DNA from: Candidatus Burkholderia humilis
Lineage (GTDB): Bacteria; Pseudomonadota; Gammaproteobacteria; Burkholderiales; Burkholderiaceae
NCBI GenBank assembly: GCA_001184405.1
Contig: LFMX01000017.1
Coordinates: 1-64,000 of the forward strand
Length of the DNA stretch: 64,000 nucleotides
Reading direction: 5' to 3'
The position numbers were made by a program, and so were the translations under genes. How positions within the stretch are numbered: the stretch's first letter is position 1; every line of letters begins with the position of its first letter. Of this stretch, positions 40,699 through 50,752 are shown piece by piece. Under the pieces are notes generated by a model that saw nothing but the letters and a program-made list of their open reading frames with translations, searched no databases and was not told the origin of the DNA.

Positions 40699-42979
40699 AT
40701 GCATACAGTACCCAATCCCGCCTACACCGTCGTCGTGCGCGCGCTGTGCGAGTTCACTGCGAAAGCGGGCGATTTCGATCTGCGTTTCACGCCCACGCCG
40801 AGCGCGCAGGAAGGCGTCGCGGGCCATGTGACGGTGGCCAAACGCCAGCATGCGGGGTATCTGAAGGAAATTTCGCTGTCGCAGGATTGTGGCCCGCTGC
40901 GCGTGCGCGGCCGCGCCGACGGTTTCGATCCGCTCACGAACCGGCTCGAAGAGATCAAGACGGATCGCGGCAAGCTGGAATCGATGCCGGACAATCACCG
41001 GCATTTGCATTGGGCGCAGGCGCGCGTGTATGCGCATCTGATGTGCCGCGAGCGCGCGCTCGAGGAAATCCAGATTGCGCTGGTCTATTTCGATATCGTC
41101 GATCAGACCGAAACCGTGCTCGTCGAAACGCAAACGGCGAGCACGCTTCAGGCGCATTTCGAATTGCAGTGCGCGCGGTTTATCGCGTGGGCGGCGCAGG
41201 AAATCGAGCATCGCGCGGCGCGTGACGATGCGTTCGCCGCGCTGCGCTTTCCGCATACGGATTTTCGTGCCGGACAACGCACGCTGGCCGAAGCGGTCTA
41301 TCGCTCCGCCCTCTCCGGTCGATGTCTGATGGCGCAAGCACCCACGGGCATCGGCAAAACGGTCGGTACGCTGTTTCCGCTGCTCAAAGCGTGGCTAAAG
41401 CAGCAACTCGACAAGATCTACTTTCTCACCGCAAAAAGCGCGGGCCGTCAGCTTGCGCTCGACGCACTGAAAACGCTCGATGCCAAGCCGCTGCGCGTCG
41501 TCGAACTCGTCGCGCGTGACAAAGCCTGCGAATATCCCGACCGCGCGTGTCATGGCGATTCATGTCCGCTCGCGCGCGGCTTTTACGATCGGCTGGCGGA
41601 TGCTGGGCATCGGCACTCGAACGCGGGCCGCTCGATCGCGCGACGGTCGCAAACGTCGCGCGCGAGCACGAAGTCTGTCCGTACTATCTGAGCCAAGAAT
41701 TGACGCGCTGGGCCGATGTGATCGTCGGCGACTACAACTATTACTTTGATACCAGCGCCATGCTGTTCGCGCTCGCGGAGGCGAATCGCTGGCGCGTGTC
41801 GGTGCTCGTGGACGAAGCGCATAACCTCGTCGATCGCGCGCGCGGCATGTACACGGCGACGCTCGATCGCGCGTCGTTCAACATCATGCGCCGCACCGCG
41901 CCGCCGTTCATCAAAAGCGCCTTGACGCGCGAGGCCAAAACCTGGAGCGCGACGATCCGCGAGCAGGATGCGCAAGGCATCGAATACAAAGCGCACGCCG
42001 AGCCGCCGGAAAGTCTGCTGTCCGCGCTCGGCAACGCGGTCGCGCAAATGACCGAAGCGCTCGGTGAGCAGCCCGACGTCTTCACGCCCGACACGCTGCG
42101 CTTTTATTTCGATGCCGTGCATTCACGCGCATCGCGGAGCGTTTCGGCGCGCATTCCCTCTTCGATGTCACGCTGTCGCAAACCGGCACACGCTATAAGC
42201 AATCCGTGCTTGCGCCGCGCTTCGCCCGCGCGTACAGCGTCGCGCTTTTTTCTGCGACGCTCACGCCCGCGCATTTCTATGCCGATACGCTCGGCGTGCC
42301 CGCGACGAGCGTGCGCATCGACGTGGAATCGCCGTTCGTTGCCGAACAACTCGATGTGCGCGCGATTGCGGATGTATCGACGCGTTATAAGGACCGCGCG
42401 CAGTCCGTCAAGCGCATCGCGGACATGATCGCCGCGCAATACGCGCGCGCCAGGCAACTATCTGAGCTTTTTCAGCAGCTTCGAATATCTGATGCAGGTG
42501 GCGTCCGTGCTGGCGCAACGGCATCCGGCCATTCCGTGCTGGCTGCAATCCCGCGCGATGAGCGAGGCTGATCAGCACGCGTTTCTCGCGCGCTTCGAAA
42601 CGGACGGACGCGGCATCGGCTTCGCGGTGCTGGGCGGCGCGTTCGGCGAGGCGATCGATCTGCCGGGCACGCGTCTGATCGGCGCATTCGTGGCGACGCT
42701 CGGCTTGCCGCAACTCAATCCCGTCAATGAGCAGATGAAACTGCGTCTGCACGATGCCTTCGGCGAAGGCTATGCATATGCGTTCTGTTTCCCGGTCTGC
42801 AAAAGGTCGTGCAGGCGGCCGGGCGCGTGATTCGCGGATCGGACGATCGCGGCGTGCTGTTTCTGATCGACGACCGTTTTACGCGTTTGGATGTGCGGCA
42901 ACTCTTGCCCGCGTGGTGGCACGTGCAGGTGACGCGGCATCGTGATCTGATCGAACGTGGCACCTGCCTTGCTGAGTGA
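40699..42979 (+). pseudogene. PD-(D/E)XK nuclease + XPD/DinG-like DNA helicase, frameshifted
   Basis: One protein of about 755 codons. The N-terminus has a nuclease-like core (VRGRADGFDP then LEEIKTDRG). The helicase has Walker A AQAPTGIGKTVGTLFPLLKA, four cysteines of an XPD-type iron-sulfur cluster (ACEYPDRACHGDSCPL and later EVCPYYL), DEAH box VLVDEAHNLVDRARG, SATLTPAHFYADTLG and motif VI QAAGRVIRGSDDRG. The frame changes near 41620, 42115, 42450 and 42785, so at least four indels are present. A DNA repair or processing role is likely from the family; the substrate is not known. Confidence 0.82.
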
Positions 42980-43027
42980 GCGGAAGGCGCACAGACGCCG
43001 CAATCTCACCCCACAGGAGTGCCCGAC

Positions 43028-43475
43028 ATGACCACGCAAAAAACCGATGCGCTCGACATGCTCGAAGCGGATCATCGCGCTGTTGAACAGCTTTTCGATG
43101 CCTTCGAGCGTGCCGATTCATCCGACCTCGAACGCAAGATGACGCTCGTGCAGCGCGTCTGCGAACTGCTGTATCCGGCCGCGCGCGAGGCGTTGAGCAA
43201 GGATCATCGCATCTGTGGACGAGGCGTTCGTCGAGCACTATCTGGTCAAATCGCTGATCGAAAAATTCTCGACGATGAAAGCCGGCGATACGGGTTTCGA
43301 CGCCACCGTGAAGGTGCTGAAGGAGAACGTGTCGCATCACGTCGAGGAGGAGGAATCGGAACTGTTTCCGGAGATTCGCAAGGCGGGCGTCGATCTCGCC
43401 GCGCTCGGCAAGAAGATCGAAGCGCGCAAGGATGCGCTGCAAAGCAAGATCACCGAGGCCGCGACGGCGCACTGA
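43028..43475 (+). pseudogene. hemerythrin HHE-domain protein, frameshifted
   Basis: MLEADHRAVEQLFDAFERAD carries the first HHE histidine, followed by LERKMTLVQRVCELL; after a frame change near 43205 it continues VDEAFVEHYLVKSLIEKFST and VLKENVSHHVEEEESELFPE with the remaining metal ligands, ending EAATAH. CAGGAG precedes the start. Hemerythrin-like proteins bind a di-iron centre and oxygen or nitric oxide. About 148 codons without the lesion. An ATG at 43215 could give a C-terminal fragment. Confidence 0.8.
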
Positions 43476-43549
43476 ATTGCCGAGCAAGAACTGGAGTGCG
43501 TGAGCGGCGCGCGTGACGCACACTTCGTGTGAATCGAAGGAGATGACAC

Positions 43550-44224
43550 ATGACTGATCTCGAAACGCAGATGAACGCGGTTGGTTCGGCGGTTGCGCCG
43601 GCGTTGCTCGCGCTTGAAGAATGCGAGGCGCTCGCCGCGTGCTATGACGACAACGCAAATTTTCGCAGCCGGATCGTGATGGAACGGTACAGCTTCGGGC
43701 GCGGCGAATACAAGTATTTCGCGTATCCGCTGCCGGAGCCGTTGAGCGCGCTGCGCGAAGCGGCATATGCGCGGCTCGCGCCGATTGCGAATCGTTGGAA
43801 CGAGGCAATGGGTATCGACACGTGTTATTCGCGCGAGCATGCGGCTTTTATCGAGCGATGTCATGAAGTCGGGCAAACGCGTCCGACGCCGCTTTTACTG
43901 CGCTATGTGCCAGGCGATTACAACTGTCTGCATCAGGACTTATACGGCGAACATGTCTTTCCGATCCAGATGGCCGTGCTGCTGTCCGCGCCGAACCGCG
44001 ATTTCACCGGCGGCGAGTTCGTGATGACGGAGCAACGGCCGCGCATGCAGTCGCGCGCGGAAGTCGTGCATTTATCGCAAGGCGATGCGGTGTTTTTCGC
44101 CGCGCATCATCGGCCTGTGTAGGGCACGCGCGGGGTGTATCGCGTGAATATGCGGCACGGCGTGAGCTGCCTGCGCTCGGGACGCAGGCATATGTTAGGC
44201 GTGATTTTTCATGATGCGACTTGA
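43550..44224 (+). pseudogene. 2-oxoglutarate/Fe(II)-dependent oxygenase, in-frame TAG
   Basis: The double-stranded beta-helix core is clear: LRYVPGDYNCLHQDLYGEHV supplies the His-x-Asp iron ligands, FTGGEFVMTEQRPRMQSRAE and LSQGDAVFFAAHHRPV follow. TAG at 44120-44122 interrupts directly after HHRPV; in the same frame GTRGVYRVNMRHGVS, LRSGRRHMLGVIFHDAT and TGA at 44222-44224 complete the family C-terminus, which holds the distal His and the 2-oxoglutarate-binding Arg. Truncation at the TAG would inactivate it. AGGAG precedes the start. The substrate is unknown. Confidence 0.82.
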
Positions 44225-44230
44225 GGCCGC

Positions 44231-44914
44231 TTACTCGTTTTCGTCGAAATAATGCCCGAACCGCGCCTGCTTGGTCTTGATATAGCGCTCGTTCTCTTCA
44301 CGCATCGGGATGGCCAGCGCGACGCGCTCGCACACCGGAATGTCGTGCTTGAGCAAGGTATCGAACTTCGATGGATTGTTGCTCATCAGGCGCACGGACT
44401 TCACGTTCATCGAACGCAAAATGGCGGCGGCGGAATCGTATTCGCGCGCGTCGTCGGGCAGGCCGAGGTGCAGGTTGGCGTCCACCGTATCGAGCCCTTG
44501 CTCCTGCAGCGCATACGCACGAATCTTGTTCGCCAGCCCGATGCCGCGCCCCTCATGCCCGCGCAAATAAAGCAAAATCCCGCGATTTTCCGCCGCGATA
44601 TAACGCAGCGCCAGATCGAGCTGCTCGCCGCAGTCGCATCGGTATGAACCGAACACGTCGCCGGTCACGCACTCCGAATGCAGCCGCGTGAGCACCGATT
44701 CGCCGCCGTTGACATCGCCCATCACAAACGCGAGGTGCTCCACATCCGTCTGCTTCACGCGATACACATACGACGCAAACGTGCCGTAGCGCGTGGGAAT
44801 GGTGGCGATGGCGACGAGTTCGATATCGGCGCGCTCATCGCATTCGCCAAAGCGCTGTTGCGGGTCTTGCGGGTTCTGCACGTCCTGCGTGGGAGAAGCG
44901 GTTTTCATAGTCAA
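44231..44914 (-). CDS. ribA: GTP cyclohydrolase II
   Basis: Intact 227-residue enzyme for the first step of riboflavin synthesis, opening GTP to the diaminopyrimidine. The zinc site is in [20 protein letters not shown] (three Cys), followed by [20 protein letters not shown] with catalytic residues, and the GTP-binding part [20 protein letters not shown]. It stands apart from other rib genes, which is common in Burkholderiaceae. It is convergent with the oxygenase gene, six bases apart. Confidence 0.96.
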   Translation of the reverse strand: MTMKTASPTQDVQNPQDPQQRFGECDERADIELVAIATIPTRYGTFASYVYRVKQTDVEHLAFVMGDVNGGESVLTRLHSECVTGDVFGSYRCDCGEQLDLALRYIAAENRGILLYLRGHEGRGIGLANKIRAYALQEQGLDTVDANLHLGLPDDAREYDSAAAILRSMNVKSVRLMSNNPSKFDTLLKHDIPVCERVALAIPMREENERYIKTKQARFGHYFDENE

Positions 44915-45022
44915 TCTGCAAGTCCATCACATGCCGGGCGTTCCGGCACGTCATGTTAAAGCCCGTCGGGAAAGTTTGCAGATTGTCGCATGACACGCCG
45001 CTTTCTCCTGAATCCACGTGCT

Positions 45023-45718
45023 TTAAGCAGGGTTGTCAAAGTAGCCCGGACTGCGATCCGTCGCGCGCCATTCGTCCTTTCTGATCGGATTCGCCTGCGC
45101 CAGGGCCGCGCGCACGCCGTCGACGTCGAGATCGGCCGTATAAACCGGCGTCGCGGGCTGCTAACGCCAGGAATCGTCGATTTTGCCGGCATCGACCGCA
45201 TCGAAACCGATTTCGTCGATCAGCTTCATCACCACCGCTTTCGCCTTCGCGTCGTCGCCCGACACCGGCAGCGCGATACGCCCCTTCGCGCCCGCCGGCT
45301 TGCCGTTGTTTTTCAGATGCGCGGCGTAGATATTGTTGAACGCCTTCACGACCGGCCGGCCGATCTGCTGCTCGACCCAGCAGCTTTCCGGCATGCCCTT
45401 TTCGATGCCGTCGATCGCGCTATCGCGCTGACGCGGATAGTAATTCCCGGTATCGATCACAACGAGACTGGCCGGCGCGCCCTTGAACAGGTCCTTCGGC
45501 AGATTCGGCGCCTTCGCCTGCGGAATCGTCACGACAACGACATCCGCGCCCTTCACCGTATCGTGTGCTTCGACGGCCTTCGCGCCTGTCTGCCGCTCGA
45601 TATCGGCTAGCGAGTCTGGCCCGCGCGAATTGGCGATCTGCACCTCGTGCCCGCGCTCCGCGAACCGCAAGGCCAGCGCCGAACCGATATTTCCCGCTCC
45701 GATAATTCCGATCTTCAT
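45023..45718 (-). pseudogene. NADPH-dependent F420 reductase-like protein, in-frame TAG
   Basis: Rossmann protein: MKIGIIGAGNIGSALALRFA with the GxGxxG loop, IANSRGPDSLADIERQTGAK, ADVVVVTIPQAKAPNLP, VIDTGNYYPRQRDSAIDGIE and VVKAFNNIYAAHL. TAG at 45161-45163 follows DDSWR, where relatives continue with Gln (RQQPGTP-like). In the same frame QPATPVYTADLDVDGVRAAL and a TAA at 45023-45025 complete the protein. Homologues outside F420-producing groups use NADP(H) on unknown substrates. The truncated form lacks about 45 residues. Confidence 0.82.
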
Positions 45719-45817
45719 GGTTGCTCCTGTTGAATTGGAACCGTACGCCGTCAGATGCTGTCACAATTGCAGTGCCCCGTGAAATCGAGATCAGGGTTAG
45801 CGAGCCGTATCGGTGTG

Positions 45818-45880
45818 ATAGAGAAACTTAATCTCATCAATAAAATAAATCAACTTCGCTATAACGATAGTTTTATAGTA
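45818..45880 (+). promoter_or_regulatory. probable ahpC control region with OxyR-like elements
   Basis: ATAG-N7-TAAT-N7-ATAA starting at 45818 follows the tetranucleotide spacing of OxyR sites with partial sequence match, and TATAGT at 45874-45879 could be the -10 element about 45 bases before ahpC. The region is AT-rich. OxyR control of ahpC is known in related bacteria; here it is inferred. Confidence 0.4.
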
Positions 45881-45924
45881 TAGTTCACTTACTTCTTCAA
45901 CACCATTCCAAAAGGAACCTGGTA

Positions 45925-46488
45925 ATGCCCATCATCAACAGCCAAGTCAAGCCGTTCAAAGCAACCGCCTACCACAATGGCGAATTCGTGACCGTCACCG
46001 ATGAAAGCCTGAAGGGCAAGTGGTCGGTGTTCGTGTTCTATCCGGCCGACTTCACGTTCGTTTGCCCGACGGAACTCGGCGATCTGGCAGACCGTTACGA
46101 AGAATTCAAGAAGCTCGGAGTGGAAATCTACTCGGTTTCGACCGACACGCACTTCACGCACAAGGCATGGCACGACACGTCGGACACGATCCAGAAGATC
46201 AACTATCCGATGCTGGCTGACCCGACGCTCGCAATCTCGCGCAACTTCGACGTTCTGATCGAAGAAGAAGGCCTGGCGCTGCGCGGCACATTCGTGATCA
46301 ACCCGGAAGGCGAGATCAAGCTGTGCGAAGTGCACGACAACGGCATCGGCCGTGACGCCGGCGAACTGCTGCGCAAGGTCCAGGCTGCGCAGTACATCGC
46401 GAAGAACCCGGGTCAAGTGTGCCCCGCCAAGTGGACGCCGGGCGCTGAAACGCTGACGCCGTCGCTCGACCTGATCGGCAAGATCTAA
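45925..46488 (+). CDS. ahpC: alkyl hydroperoxide reductase subunit C (peroxiredoxin)
   Basis: Intact 187-residue typical two-Cys peroxiredoxin that reduces hydrogen peroxide and organic peroxides. The peroxidatic Cys is in [20 protein letters not shown] near residue 47, and the resolving Cys in [11 protein letters not shown] near residue 166. AAAGGAAC precedes the start. Its electron donor AhpF is encoded next but is frameshifted, so AhpC would have to be recycled by another reductase if the sequence is right. Confidence 0.97.
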   Translation: MPIINSQVKPFKATAYHNGEFVTVTDESLKGKWSVFVFYPADFTFVCPTELGDLADRYEEFKKLGVEIYSVSTDTHFTHKAWHDTSDTIQKINYPMLADPTLAISRNFDVLIEEEGLALRGTFVINPEGEIKLCEVHDNGIGRDAGELLRKVQAAQYIAKNPGQVCPAKWTPGAETLTPSLDLIGKI

Positions 46489-46528
46489 GCTTCGTACCCT
46501 CTGCGAATCCTGCAACACCCCGAAATGC

Positions 46529-46567
46529 TTTCGACGCGGCGCTGAAATTCTCAGCGCCGCGTCGAAA
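46529..46567 (+). promoter_or_regulatory. 17-bp perfect hairpin between ahpC and ahpF
   Basis: TTTCGACGCGGCGCTGA at 46529-46545 pairs completely with 46551-46567 around AATTC. No T tract follows on the plus strand, so it looks like an RNA-stability or attenuation element that favours ahpC over ahpF, though terminator activity is possible. Confidence 0.6.
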
Positions 46568-46605
46568 CACGCCTGTACAAAAATAGTCACGGAACGGACA
46601 ACGCC

Positions 46606-48190
46606 ATGCTTGACGCCAATCTCAAGAATCAGTTGAAAGCGTATTTTGAAAAGGTCACGCGACCGATCGAGCTCGTCGCCTTCCTCGACGGCAGCGACAA
46701 GTCGCGCGAGCTGAAAAGCCTGCTGGACGAAATCGCCTCGCTGAGCACGCACATCAGCGTCGTCGAGAAAGAATATGCCGGCGCTCGCCGTCCGTCGTTC
46801 ACCATCGGTGAAGCGGGCAAGGACGCGGGCATCCGCTTCGCGGGCATTCCGATGGGCCACGAATTCACGTCGCTCCTGCTGGCGCTGTTGCAGGCCGGCG
46901 GCCATCCGATCAAGCATCGACGATGCCACCATCGAGCAGATCAAGAATCTCGACGGTGATTTCGCGTTCGAGACATATTTTTCGCTGTCGTGCCAGAACT
47001 GCCCGGAAGTCGTGCAGGCGCTGAACGTGATGGCGATCATCAATCCGCGCATCAAGCACGTCGCCATCGACGGCGCGCTGTTCCAGAGTGAAGTGGAAGC
47101 GCGTCAGGTCATGTCCGTGCCGATGATGTTCGTCAACGGCGAGAGCGTCGGCTCGGGCCGCATGGGCGTGAAGGAAATTCTCGCGAAGATCGACACGGGC
47201 GCGTCCGCTCGTGCGGCGAAGGCGCTGGAAACGAAGCCGGTGTTCGACGTGCTGATCGGCGGCGGTTCGGCGGGCGCGGCGGCGGCGATCTATTCGGCGC
47301 GCAAGGGATTGCGACGGGCGTCGTCGCGGAACGCTTCGGCGGTCAGGTGCTCGACACCATGTCGATCGAAAACTACATCTCGGTCCGCGAAACCGAAGGA
47401 CCGAAGTTTGTGGTCGCGCTGGAGCAGCACGTCAAGAACTATGAAGTCGACATCATGGACGTGCAGCGCGCCGAGAAACTCGTGTCGGGCCGCATCAACG
47501 AGATTCATCTGGCGAGCGGCGCGGTGCTGAAGGCGAAGACCGTTGTCATTTCGACGGGCGCGCGCTGGCGTGAAATCGGCGTGCCGGGCGAGCGAGAGTA
47601 TCGCAATCGCGGCGTGGCGTATTGCCCGCACTGCGACGGCCCGCTCTTCAAGGACAAGCGCGTGGCGGTGGTCGGCGGCGGCAATTCCGGCGTCGAAGCG
47701 GCGATCGATCTCGCGGGTCTGGTGTCGGCGGTCACGCTTATCGAATTCGGCGCGGAACTGCGCGCGGACGCCGTGTTGCAGAAGAAGCTGCGCAGCCTGC
47801 CGAACGTGACCGTTGTGACGAGCGCGCAGACGACGGAAATCACCGGCGACGGCAAGAAGGTCGGCGGCATCAACTACACGGATCGCACGACGGGCGCGGC
47901 GCATCGCGTCGAACTGGAAGGCGTGTTCGTGCAGATCGGTCTCGTACCGAACACCGAATGGCTCAAGGGCACGATCAAGCTGTCGAAGCACGGCGAAATC
48001 GTCGTCGATGCGAAGGGCGCGACCTCGGTTCCAGGCGTGTTCGCCGCGGGCGACGTGACGACGGTGCCGTACAAGCAGATCGTGATCGCGGGTCGGCGAA
48101 GGCGCGAAGGCATCGCTCTCCGCGTTCGATCATCTGATCCGCGCATCGGTGGAAGACGAAGCAGTGGTCGAAGAAGGCATGACGGCGTAA
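46606..48190 (+). pseudogene. ahpF: alkyl hydroperoxide reductase subunit F, frameshifted
   Basis: NADH-dependent disulfide reductase that recycles AhpC; about 528 codons. The N-terminal thioredoxin-fold pair carries [19 protein letters not shown] (CxxC), then the FAD domain ([20 protein letters not shown]), the second redox centre [19 protein letters not shown] loop [19 protein letters not shown] and [18 protein letters not shown]. Frameshifts lie near 46912 (extra base after PIK), near 47310 (base lost in ARKG) and near 48093, after which [18 protein letters not shown] to VVEEGMTA continues in another frame. Three single-base-type lesions separate it from function. Confidence 0.9.
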
Positions 48191-48253
48191 GCGTTTTTAA
48201 GCGGCGTCATGTAGACCGGCGGCGGACGCGGCAACCCGTTCGCCTTTTTCTTT

Positions 48254-49452
48254 TCAGGCGCTCGCCGCGTCCGCCGCCGGTTTCGGTTCGATGACCAGCG
48301 GAAACGTGACTTCGAACACGCTGCCGTGCCATTTCGTTGACTGGAATTTCAGCTCGCCTTCGAGCATGCGCGACAACTCTTTCACGATGGCCAGCCCAGC
48401 CCAGCCCCGTGCCGGGAATGTCTTCGTCGGCGGCGCGCTCGAATTCCTCGAACACACGTTTCTGATCCGCCGTGCTGATGCCCGCGCCCGTGTCGGTCAC
48501 GCGTAGCCGTCAGCGATCGTCGCCGACGGCGTTCATCGACAGCACGATTTCCCCCGCCGGCGTGTATTTGATCGCGTTCGACAGCAGATTCAGCGTGACC
48601 TGTTTCACCTTCAGCCGGTTCGATGTGACGCCGCGCAGACTCGTGTCCAGTTGGCCGACGAAGCTTCAGCCCCTTGCCTTCGGCCTACGCGCGGCACGCC
48701 TGCATGAGTTCGTCGAAGAGACCGAGGAGATCGAACGGCTCGACCGTCAGCACGGAATCGTCGCCGAGCACTTTCGAGTATTCGACCATTTCGTCGACGA
48801 GCGTCGCCATGTCGGCGACCTGACGCGTCGCGAGGCCGAGCGCCGTATCGCGTTTGGCGGGCGATCGCGCCGCGAGTTGCAGCGCTGTCGAAAACACGTT
48901 GAGAAAGTTGCGCAGATCGTGTACGACGCGCCACGTGATCTGCATACGCGTTTCGTATAGATCGCCGATCAGCTTCTGCCGCAGCGTCAGTTCGTAATTC
49001 GCGCGCTCGAGCATGCCGGTGTATTCGTCGATTTTGCGATCGCGCTCGCTAACCGCCTCGCGGATCGATGCGAGCGTGACGAAGCTCACCACTTCGTCGG
49101 TCATGAGCCGCGCGTGTTCCTCGTCGGCGCGCGCGAAATCCGGATGCGCGGTGGCATAGTCGACGATCGCCTGCAACAGCACTTGCCGGAACGGGTCGAG
49201 CTCGCGCACGAGTATCCACCCGATACCCCTGCTTCCAGCGCCACTGTCCGTGCTGGCGCGATCGAGCGCGATACAGATTTCCTTGAAGATGCTCGGCAGA
49301 TGATCTGCGAGCTGCCGATACGTCAACTGATCCGAATGCTCGACTTCCTGGTCGCCGAACACGAGCTTCATCCATCGCTCGTTGAGTTCGGCCTGCTGCA
49401 CGCGCAGCGCGGCCACCAGGCCATTCATGTCGCCGGCTGCCATGTCGCCCAT
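48254..49452 (-). pseudogene. sensor histidine kinase (RsbRD-like N-terminus), disrupted
   Basis: The sensor part begins MGDMAAGDMNGLVAALRVQQ (upstream codons also open), followed by a helical domain with FKEICIALDRAST and FRQVLLQAIVDYATAHPDFA. The H-box is ITWRVVHDLRNFLNVFSTAL, and the ATPase pieces are NLLSNAIKYTP-like sequence, LRVTDTGAGISTADQKRVFE and LAIVKELSRMLEGELKFQS. Lesions are TAG at 48685-48687, a frameshift near 48660, TGA at 48510-48512 (Trp expected in RWRLRVTD) and a base loss near 48410 in the GTGLGL motif. Signal and partner regulator are unknown. Confidence 0.78.
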
Positions 49453-49626
49453 CTGCGGTTCCCCGATTGCCCTGGCGTCGGATTCACGGCGCGCGTTTCG
49501 TGCACATGCTCGCTTGGAGTGCATGCGGGAAAACGCGCCCGCGATGCTGCCAGTATAGGACAATGCTTAAGCGTACAGGACAAATCCGACCTTTCTCTTA
49601 GGATTTCTTGGGTTGAACGTAGCGTT

Positions 49627-50604
49627 TCATTCACCTGTCATCGAACACGCGCGGGTTTGCGTGGCTTCGGGCCGGCCTGTTCGATCAGCATGTCGTAACA
49701 ATGCCTGCGCCGCCGGAGAAAGCGCTCCGCCCTTGCGCGTCACGATGCCGTACGTCTGCGATTTCGATTTCATCGGAATCGGCAGAATGCGCAGCATACC
49801 GTGCGCTTCGAACAGCCGGGCGACGCTGGTCGGTAAAATCGACACGAGATCGGGGCTTTGCTGAAGGAGCGTCACCGTTATCAACGGCGATGCTGTCGAA
49901 ATCGGGTTCGCGGGCATCGGCAGGCCGGCAAGATCGAGTTCGCGTTCGAGCAGCGCGCTCATCGGCATGTACGTGGGATACGTCACCCAGCGCAGCGGCG
50001 TGAGATCCGCAAAGCCGATCTCGCGGCCGTTCGCATTCGGATGATCGCGCCCGACGACCACCGAAAGTGGTTCGTCCGTCAGCGGCTGATAGTGATACTT
50101 CGTCGGCTGATCCGACACGCTCGCGCGCCCGATCACCAGATCGACGCGGCCGTCGTCGAGCATGACGAGCATGTTCGCGCTCGTATCCTCGACGATCTCG
50201 ACGGCCAGATCGGGATGTTTCGCATGCATCTCGTTGACGATCGGCGCGACCACGCCCGGCACCGCGCCCATGATCGTGCCGACGGGCAGCCGCCCGCCCG
50301 TGCCCGCGCGAATCTGCGCGACTTCCTGACAGAGCGAACTCAAGTCCGCGGCGAGCACGCGGGCGTAGCGCACGACGTATCGGCCGAACGGGTTGGGAAT
50401 CAGGCCGGTTTTGGCACGCTCGAACAGCGGCGCTTCCAGCATGGATTCGAGTTCGGCGAGCGCCTTGCTCGCGGCGGATTGCGTCATTGCCATTGCGCCG
50501 GCGGCTTTGTGCAGCGATTTGTGGTCGTCGAGCGCGATCAGCAATTGCAACTGCTTCATGCGCAGGCGTGACATCAGTACGTCCAGCGTGTTCTTCATAG
50601 CCAT
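49627..50604 (-). CDS. LysR-family transcriptional regulator (GbpR-like)
   Basis: Protein of about 325 residues with the N-terminal helix-turn-helix ([40 protein letters not shown]) and effector domain ([37 protein letters not shown]). It resembles regulators of sugar uptake and oxidation. Only the extreme C-terminus is doubtful: after AQALLRH the frame gives [11 protein letters not shown], while a neighbouring frame gives [18 protein letters not shown] with a stop at 49638-49640, so a late one-base indel near 49695 is likely. It is divergent from the dehydrogenase gene it probably controls. Confidence 0.82.
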   Translation of the reverse strand: MAMKNTLDVLMSRLRMKQLQLLIALDDHKSLHKAAGAMAMTQSAASKALAELESMLEAPLFERAKTGLIPNPFGRYVVRYARVLAADLSSLCQEVAQIRAGTGGRLPVGTIMGAVPGVVAPIVNEMHAKHPDLAVEIVEDTSANMLVMLDDGRVDLVIGRASVSDQPTKYHYQPLTDEPLSVVVGRDHPNANGREIGFADLTPLRWVTYPTYMPMSALLERELDLAGLPMPANPISTASPLITVTLLQQSPDLVSILPTSVARLFEAHGMLRILPIPMKSKSQTYGIVTRKGGALSPAAQALLRHADRTGRPEATQTRACSMTGE

Positions 50605-50752
50605 CGAGCGGGAGGTGATTCCAAAAAGCGATCAAGCAATGGAAAGGTTTCACTATACATCGCCACGTCCGGGGCCTTATAGTTCATGCACGGCGCGTAG
50701 TCATCGTACAACTGCGCGCGTCACGAATTACTCTTCGCAAGGACGAGACATC

